Positions 54,980 to 64,000 of a DNA stretch of 64,000 nt are shown piece after piece. Both the position numbers and the translations under genes were made by a program. The stretch comes from Devosia sp. SD17-2 (GTDB lineage: Bacteria > Pseudomonadota > Alphaproteobacteria > Rhizobiales > Devosiaceae), in the NCBI RefSeq assembly GCF_029201565.1, contig NZ_CP104002.1:248001-312000 (forward strand), given 5' to 3'. Position 1 is the stretch's first letter, and the number at the start of each line of letters is the position of its first letter. The notes beneath the pieces are model-generated. The model made no database searches. It saw only the letters and a list, made by a program, of their open reading frames with translations, and was not told the origin of the DNA.

Positions 54980-55924
54980 TTATTTGCCCGATGCGGCTGC
55001 CTTTTTTTCACTTCCGGCAAAAAGCGTCGACCCCAGAAGAACCATTGCCGTGCCGATGGCATGGTAGATGGTGAAAGCCTCGCCGAGGATGATGACGGCC
55101 AGCGCAATCGTGGCGATGGGGCCGAAGGAGGCGGTGGACGAGGTCGCCCGTGCCCCGATCCGGGCGATGCCGGCATTGAGCAGGAATGAGGGCAAAACCG
55201 TGCCGAAAACGCCGAGCATGATCCCGTAGAACCAGATGCTGGGCGAGAGTTCGGCAAAGCCGCTAATGCCCGAGATGGTGAGGGTCTGCCCGATGGCAAA
55301 GAATCCCGCGGTCGGCATGCCGATGCAGGTGAACAGTGCCGAGCCGACGATCAGCATCTCGCGCCGCGCCAGATGCTGGTAGAGCGCGAAGATGATGGCC
55401 GAACCCAGCACGAGCAGCGTGCCGACCAAGAGGCCATCGGGCTTTACCGCCAGGCTCCAGCCAAAAATCACCAGCAGCCCCGAATAGGTGATGAGCATGG
55501 GCGGGATCAGCCGCCAGTTCATCCGGTCGCCGAAGAACCAGACGCCGAAGATGAAGACGAAGAACGGATAGGTGAACAGCACCAGCCGCTCATATTGGGC
55601 GTCGACATAGGCGAGGCCGGCGAAGTCGAGATAGCTCGAGACATAATAGCCCATGGTGCCGACGGCCATGCAGCCGAGAATGCGCTTTGGCGTCAGCAGG
55701 GTTTTGATCTTGTCATTGCCGCGCAGCAGCACGACCAGGATGACCAGATAGACCGGCACCGCGATCAGCATGCGCAGCGCCATCACCATTTCGGTGCTCG
55801 CGCCCTCGGCATAGGCCAGCTTGATGAAAATGCCCTTGGTCGAGAACAGCACAGCCCCGGCGAGGGCATATCCATAGCCAACCATGTCGAATGGGGCAGG
55901 GGTGGTGGTTGGGGAGGCAGACAT
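54980..55924 (-). CDS. EamA/DMT family transporter
   Basis: This 314-residue inner membrane protein has ten hydrophobic segments. The first half contains GYALAGAVLFSTKGIFIKLAYAEG and the family-typical RMLIAVPVYLVIL; the second half contains GARATSSTASFGPIATIALAVIILGEAFT. It resembles the group of EamA transporters with a glutamate near the end of helix nine. The substrate is unknown. It is not part of the pair at 48791-50550. Confidence 0.9.
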   Translation of the reverse strand: MSASPTTTPAPFDMVGYGYALAGAVLFSTKGIFIKLAYAEGASTEMVMALRMLIAVPVYLVILVVLLRGNDKIKTLLTPKRILGCMAVGTMGYYVSSYLDFAGLAYVDAQYERLVLFTYPFFVFIFGVWFFGDRMNWRLIPPMLITYSGLLVIFGWSLAVKPDGLLVGTLLVLGSAIIFALYQHLARREMLIVGSALFTCIGMPTAGFFAIGQTLTISGISGFAELSPSIWFYGIMLGVFGTVLPSFLLNAGIARIGARATSSTASFGPIATIALAVIILGEAFTIYHAIGTAMVLLGSTLFAGSEKKAAASGK

Positions 55925-56143
55925 GGGGCGGTCAACTTATAGGAAGGCGGCGGGGCGGAAGCTCGTCCGCCGCAAGGCATAAAAATACCGGTGGGCCGGT
56001 TCGCCCTTTGGTCCGACATCAACTCAATCGGGAAAGCTCTGGCGCGGCAAGTGCGGTCCGGCTTAATGCCGTACGCCTTTCGCATAGGGGTGCGCTCGAT
56101 GCTAACAGTCTGCTAACCAATTCGCCCCGGATGCGTCACCTTT

Positions 56144-57073
56144 CTAGCCCCGTGGATGGGCCTTGGCATAGGTCTCGAGCAGGCGCTCGGTGTCCACCGC
56201 GGTATAGATCTGGGTGGTCGAAAGGCTTGCGTGGCCAAGCAATTCCTGGATCGAGCGCAAATCCCCGCCCTTGCCGAGGAGGTGCGTGGCAAAGGAATGG
56301 CGCAGCGCATGCGGCGTCGCCGACGGCGGCAGGCCGAGGGCGGACCGGAGCAATTCCATCCGCTTCTGGATGAGGCGCGGCGACAGCACACCGCCCTTTA
56401 CCCCGCGAAACAGGGGGTCCTCGGGCCAGAGTTTATAAGGACTTAGCTTCAGATACTCGTCGATGGCGCGGCGCACCGGGGCGATGAGCGGCACCATGCG
56501 GACCTTGCCCCCCTTGCCGGTCACCCGCAGCACCTCGGCCTCGAGATCTTCCTTGGTCAGCGCCAACGCTTCGGAAATACGCAGGCCCGCTCCATAGCAG
56601 AGCGAGATCACCGCCATGTCGCGCGCCGCGACCCACGGCTCCTCTTCCAATTCCTTTGTCGCGGCAATGGCTTGCTTGGCTTCAATGACGGTCAGCGCCT
56701 TGGGCAGCGACCGCCCCACTTTTGGCGTGCGGATGACATTGAGCGCTTCGGTCGCCAGAATATTTTCGCGTTCGAGAAAGCCGAAAAAGCTCTTCAGCGC
56801 CGATAGGACCCGGGCGAGGGACCGTGACCCCAGGCTCTCCTCGCGCCGCTGCGCCATGAAGGCGCGAATATCGGCGCCGCGCAATTCTCTCAATGATTGC
56901 AGAGTGATGGGCCCGCCCATATGGCCGGCCAGAAAACTCATGAACTGGGAGAGATCGCGCGCATAGGCTTCAAGCGTCTTGGGCGCGAGCCGCTTTACCG
57001 ACCCGAGCTCGCGCATCCAGCCGGCGATCTGGGATTGAATGAAGGCATCAGTGGCAAAGGCTGCGTCGGTCAT
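56144..57073 (-). CDS. xerC: Tyrosine recombinase XerC
   Basis: XerC resolves chromosome dimers at dif together with XerD. The 309-residue protein has the N-terminal core-binding domain (residues 12-105) and the catalytic residues R165, K190, H255, R258, H281 and Y290, in GAGLRISEAL, GKGGK, HALRHSFATHLL and GHASLSTTQIYT. All are present, so it should be active. The pattern fits the chromosomal XerC and not an integron or phage integrase. It is divergent from priA. No dif site was recognised in the window. Confidence 0.93.
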   Translation of the reverse strand: MTDAAFATDAFIQSQIAGWMRELGSVKRLAPKTLEAYARDLSQFMSFLAGHMGGPITLQSLRELRGADIRAFMAQRREESLGSRSLARVLSALKSFFGFLERENILATEALNVIRTPKVGRSLPKALTVIEAKQAIAATKELEEEPWVAARDMAVISLCYGAGLRISEALALTKEDLEAEVLRVTGKGGKVRMVPLIAPVRRAIDEYLKLSPYKLWPEDPLFRGVKGGVLSPRLIQKRMELLRSALGLPPSATPHALRHSFATHLLGKGGDLRSIQELLGHASLSTTQIYTAVDTERLLETYAKAHPRG

Positions 57074-57259
57074 ATCAGCAACTTATCCCTCTCGATGCAA
57101 AAGAAGGTAAATTCTCGAGGCGCGCAGAGCGTGCCGGCACGGCGCGACGGCCGGTTTTTCTCCTCCTGGGGATAAGGGGGATAAGTGCGGCAAAGCCCGC
57201 CCTAGCCGAATCGCTTGTCGATCCTATCTAAGGAGGACGAGAACGGAACGCGCACAAAC

Positions 57260-59428
57260 ATGTATGGTCCCGGGGACATCGTTGCGGTTTTGGTTGGGGT
57301 CGCCGTCGAGGGCCCCTATTCCTATCGCGTGCCCAGGGACATGGAAGTCCAGCGCGGCTCCATCGTCTCGGTCCCCCTCGGTCCCCGTCTCACGCTCGGC
57401 GTCGTCTGGGGACTTCCCAAGGACCAGGTCGGCCATAACCGGTTGCGGGACATCAGCTTTTCCCACGACGTGCCGCCGCTCAGCGAAGAGCTCCTGAAGC
57501 TTGTCGAATGGGTGGCGCGCTATACGCTGGCCGCTCCCGGACAGGTACTGCGCGGCGTTCTACGATCCCCCGAAGCGCTCGATGCGCCCCGTCCGGTCAT
57601 CGCCTATCGCCGCACCGGCTTCGAGCCGGACAAGCTGACGCCGGCGCGCCTGCGGGTGCTTGATACTCTCATTGATGACATGGCCTGGCCCAAGGCCGCG
57701 CTAGTGGGGGCGAGTGGGGTCTCCACCTCGGTCATCGATGGACTCGAAAAATGCGGCGCGCTCGAGAAGCTCGAAACGCCGCCGCCACCAGTGGTCATGC
57801 CGCCAGATCCGGATGCCTTTCCGGCCAAGCTCAATGAAGAGCAGCAGGCGGCCCTCGACCAGATTTTAGCCATTGATGCCAATAGCTTCGGGGTGGCGCT
57901 GCTCGACGGTGTCACCGGCGGTGGCAAGACCGAAGTCTTCTTCGAAGCGGTCGCCGACACGCTTCGCGCCGGTCGGCAGGCACTGATTCTCCTGCCCGAA
58001 ATCGCGCTGACCAACACCTTCATCGACCGGTTTACCAAGCGGTTTGGCACCCGTCCGGCCGAATGGCATTCCGACATGACCCCGGTGCAACGGGCAAAAA
58101 TCTGGCGCGGGGTGCTGGATGGCACGGTGCGGGCGCTGGTCGGGGCGCGCTCCGCCCTCTTCCTGCCGTTCCGCGAGCTGGGCCTTCTCGTCCTCGATGA
58201 GGAGCACGATGGCGCCTACAAGCAATCCGAGGGCTTTACCTATCATGCCCGCGACATGGCCATCGTCCGGGCGCATCTTGCCAATGCGCGGGTGATCTTG
58301 TCCTCGGCGACGCCCTCGGTCGAATCGCGCAACAATGCCAACACCGGCCGCTATGCTCATGTGCGGCTCGAAAGCCGGTTCGCGGCGGCGGCCATGCCCG
58401 ACATCACCGCCATCGACATGCGCATCGACGGTCCGGAAAAAGGCCAGTGGATCGCCCCGAGCCTGGCGCGGGAAGTCTTTGGGGCGCTCGACCGGGGCGA
58501 ACAGGCACTGTTGTTCCTCAACCGTCGCGGCTACGCCCCGCTCACCCTCTGCAATGCCTGCGGCCATCAGTACAAATGCCCGGATTGCTCGGCCTGGATG
58601 GTCGAACACAGGTTTCGCGGTGTGCTCATGTGCCACCATTGCGGCCATGAAGTCCGCGTCCCCAAGGTGTGCAGGGAATGCGGGCAGGAGGACACTCTTG
58701 TGGCCGTCGGTCCCGGCATCGAGCGGGTCGCCGAAGAGGCCGCAGCGCGTTTTCCCGATGCCCGCCGCGTCCTGCTCTCCACCGACATGGGCAGCCATTC
58801 CCAGCTGCGCGAACGCTTTGCCGAGGTCGAGCGGGGCGAGTTCGATCTCATCATCGGCACCCAGCTGGTTTCGAAGGGCCACCATTTCGAAAAACTCTCG
58901 GTGGTCGGGGTACTCGACGCCGATCTCGGCCTTGCCCATGGCGACCCGCGCGCGGCCGAAAAAACCTTCCAGATCCTGACGCAGGTCGCCGGCCGGGCAG
59001 GGCGCGCCAGCCAGCATGGCAAGGCGTTCCTCCAGACCTATCACCCCGATCACCCGGTGATGAAAGCCATGGTTTCCGGGGATCGTGAGGCCTTTTACGC
59101 CCAGGAGCTGCTGGCCCGGGAAGCCGGGGGCATGCCGCCGTTCGGTCGGCTGGCTGCGCTCATCGTCTCGGCCAATGAGCAGCCGACCGCCATGGCCTAT
59201 GCCCGGACACTGCTGTCGTGTGCACCGATGGCGGAGGGAGTGCGGCTCTTCGGCCCTGCCGATGCGCCCGTTGCCATGATCAGGGGCAGGCACCGGGTTC
59301 GGCTGCTTGCGCAGGCGGGCAAGGATTTCGATCTTTCCGGCTATGTACGCTTCTGGCTGGCGAGCGGCGAAAAACCCAAGGGGGACATAAAGTTACAGGT
59401 CGATATCGACCCCATGAGCTTCATGTAA
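57260..59428 (+). CDS. priA: Primosomal replication restart helicase PriA
   Basis: PriA reloads the replisome at stalled forks. The 722-residue protein has the N-terminal DNA-binding region, Walker A GVTGGGKTE, the DEEH box (LDEEHDGAYKQ) and eight zinc cysteines in LCNACGHQYKCPDC, CHHCGH and CRECG. The C-terminal helicase part includes LGTQLVSKGHHF-type and GRAGR segments. I start at the ATG at 57260; a GGAGG is 24 bases away and not useful, so the start is uncertain (a TTG at 57215 is in frame). Confidence 0.95.
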   Translation: MYGPGDIVAVLVGVAVEGPYSYRVPRDMEVQRGSIVSVPLGPRLTLGVVWGLPKDQVGHNRLRDISFSHDVPPLSEELLKLVEWVARYTLAAPGQVLRGVLRSPEALDAPRPVIAYRRTGFEPDKLTPARLRVLDTLIDDMAWPKAALVGASGVSTSVIDGLEKCGALEKLETPPPPVVMPPDPDAFPAKLNEEQQAALDQILAIDANSFGVALLDGVTGGGKTEVFFEAVADTLRAGRQALILLPEIALTNTFIDRFTKRFGTRPAEWHSDMTPVQRAKIWRGVLDGTVRALVGARSALFLPFRELGLLVLDEEHDGAYKQSEGFTYHARDMAIVRAHLANARVILSSATPSVESRNNANTGRYAHVRLESRFAAAAMPDITAIDMRIDGPEKGQWIAPSLAREVFGALDRGEQALLFLNRRGYAPLTLCNACGHQYKCPDCSAWMVEHRFRGVLMCHHCGHEVRVPKVCRECGQEDTLVAVGPGIERVAEEAAARFPDARRVLLSTDMGSHSQLRERFAEVERGEFDLIIGTQLVSKGHHFEKLSVVGVLDADLGLAHGDPRAAEKTFQILTQVAGRAGRASQHGKAFLQTYHPDHPVMKAMVSGDREAFYAQELLAREAGGMPPFGRLAALIVSANEQPTAMAYARTLLSCAPMAEGVRLFGPADAPVAMIRGRHRVRLLAQAGKDFDLSGYVRFWLASGEKPKGDIKLQVDIDPMSFM

Positions 59429-59687
59429 GGCCCCTGAAGCCCGCTGAACCCGGCCAAAGCGGCAAATTGCGCTGTGGACTGCGACATTTTCACCGCAATT
59501 GAATCGCGCCTGGCAGCCTTGCAAGGGCCGCTTGGCTTGTGTTAGAGCGAGCCCAACTTAAAGGGGGCTGGCTCGGAATCGCCTGGCTTGGCCCCTACTT
59601 CCACGAACGTACGCAATTTTGACACGCCGGCCATGTTCCCGAGAGGGAAATTTTCAGTGGGCCGGTCCAAGAGAGGGTGAAGCGGCA
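59429..59687. other. Promoter-bearing gap before the ATP synthase genes
   Basis: No gene is seen in these 259 bases. The stretch should hold the promoter of the atp genes. GAGAGGG at 59671-59677 serves as ribosome binding site for atpH. Confidence 0.5.
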
Positions 59688-61783
<2,096 letters not shown>

Positions 61784-61806
61784 GCCGGTAAGGAGACTTT
61801 AGGCTC

Positions 61807-62694
61807 ATGCCGTCGCTAAAGGACCTCAAGAACCGTATCGACTCGGTCAAGTCGACCCAGAAGATCACCAAGGCCATGCAGATGGTTGCGGCGGCTAAGC
61901 TCCGTCGCGCCCAGGAAGCCGCCGTGGCAGCCCGTCCCTATGCCGAGCGCATGGGGCAGGTGCTGTCGAGCCTGGCCGCTGTCTATGACGGCCAGACCGA
62001 CGCCCCTGTGCTGCTGGCCGGCAATGGCCGCGATCAGGTGCATCTTCTGATCGTTGCAACCGGCGAGCGTGGTCTTGCTGGCGGCTTCAACTCCTCGATC
62101 GCGCGTCTGGCGCGCGATCATGCCAACAAGCTTCTGTCTGAAGGCAAGACCGTCAAGATCCTGACCGTTGGTCGCAAGGGTCATGACATTCTCAAGCGTC
62201 AGTTCGCCGACAAGATCATCGACACGGTGAGCTATCGCGAAGTCAAGAATATCGGCTTTGCCCAGGCGAGCGAGATCTCCCAGAAGGTGCAGTCGCTGTT
62301 CGCCGCCGGTGAATTCGACGTCGCCACCCTGTTCTTTGCCAAGTTCAACTCGGTGATCAGCCAGGTGCCGCAGGCCGTGCAGATCATTCCGGCTCGTATC
62401 GAGGCTGTCGAAGGCGAAGGCCAGGCAGCAGCGTCCACGGTGCCCTATGAGTACGAGCCAAGCGAAGAGGCCATTGTCGAGGATCTTCTGCCGCGGAACA
62501 TTTCCGTGCAGATCTTCCGCGCCATGCTCGAGAATAACGCTTCGTTCTACGGTGCGCAGATGTCCGCAATGGACAACGCGACCCGCAACGCTGGCGAAAT
62601 GATCGGCAAGCTGCAGTTGAGCTACAACCGTCAGCGCCAGGCCCAGATCACCAAAGAACTCATCGAAATCATTTCGGGCGCCGAAGCGCTCTAA
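61807..62694 (+). CDS. atpG: ATP synthase F1 gamma subunit
   Basis: The gamma subunit is the central rotating shaft of the F1 motor. The 295-residue protein starts [35 protein letters not shown] and ends with [34 protein letters not shown], the two long helices that form the shaft. It follows atpA after 23 bases in the same operon, and atpD follows after 21. Confidence 0.97.
   Translation: MPSLKDLKNRIDSVKSTQKITKAMQMVAAAKLRRAQEAAVAARPYAERMGQVLSSLAAVYDGQTDAPVLLAGNGRDQVHLLIVATGERGLAGGFNSSIARLARDHANKLLSEGKTVKILTVGRKGHDILKRQFADKIIDTVSYREVKNIGFAQASEISQKVQSLFAAGEFDVATLFFAKFNSVISQVPQAVQIIPARIEAVEGEGQAAASTVPYEYEPSEEAIVEDLLPRNISVQIFRAMLENNASFYGAQMSAMDNATRNAGEMIGKLQLSYNRQRQAQITKELIEIISGAEAL

Positions 62695-64000
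<1,306 letters not shown>

Noticed and set aside
54904..55299. N-terminal extension of the seven-repeat protein
   Set aside because: The added residues have no signal peptide and are proline- and serine-rich in a way typical of out-of-frame reading of the next gene. The internal ATG has both a ribosome binding site and a signal peptide.

Overview
The window is one continuous piece of a GC-rich chromosome from an alphaproteobacterium of the order Hyphomicrobiales. A Devosia-like organism is my best guess. That rests on gene families (IalB, DUF2794, an Omp19/Inh-type lipoprotein, PagL-like acyloxyacyl hydrolases, a proton-pumping pyrophosphatase, an F1 ATPase cluster starting at atpH) and on codon usage. 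I ran no database search. Most of the DNA is core genome. I see no phage, insertion sequence or CRISPR array.

Layout. 1-1825: hppA, cut off at the left edge, then a gene-free stretch rich in hairpins. 2531-9002: a RibD/DHFR-like protein, a PAS-PAS-GGDEF-EAL protein, a chloramphenicol-phosphotransferase-like kinase, argG, an Lrp/AsnC regulator, a frameshifted GFA-family gene and a LysE exporter. 8999-16982: the rRNA/tRNA methyltransferases rlmJ and rlmN, two IalB-type secreted proteins, thpR, a Bax-inhibitor-1 homologue, acetyltransferases, a GrpB protein, DUF2794, DUF1223, and a possible structured RNA at 16097-16246. 17049-25290: a TetR repressor and quinone oxidoreductase pair with two matching operators, acnA, the cytochrome c maturation genes ccmABCDG, an SRPBCC protein and a FadR-type regulator. 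25440-29520: an M20 peptidase, deoD, argC and small genes. 29690-30907: an AT-richer acyltransferase next to a tRNA-Ala(CGC). 30980-39798: VanZ, two oxidoreductases, a coiled-coil membrane protein coupled to a ClpP-like periplasmic protein, a GGDEF protein, a luciferase-like oxidoreductase, and two tandem PagL-like proteins. 39885-44211: an sdhCDAB operon interrupted by two genes for exported proteins. 44567-55924: a chemoreceptor gene with two frameshifts, DUF1737, carbonic anhydrase, two EF-hand proteins, three EamA transporters, asd, an HI0933-type flavoprotein, and a secreted protein built of seven cysteine-pair repeats. 56144-64000: xerC, priA and atpHAGD, with atpD cut off at the right edge.

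Shared themes. Energy conversion dominates: hppA, acnA, sdh, the ccm genes and ATP synthase. Arginine synthesis (argG, argC) and aspartate-family amino acid synthesis (asd) are present. There is also an unusually large set of exported proteins of unknown role: IalB pair, DUF1223, PagL-like pair, Inh lipoprotein, EF-hand pair and the seven-repeat protein.

The most unusual items are the seven-repeat cysteine protein at 53362-54903, the two exported proteins inside the sdh operon, the membrane/ClpP-like pair at 33576-35728, the tandem PagL-like proteins of which one has a changed active-site motif, the two-operator TetR switch, and the structured RNA candidate. Three single-base frameshifts (one in the GFA gene, two in the chemoreceptor) may be real decay or sequencing errors.
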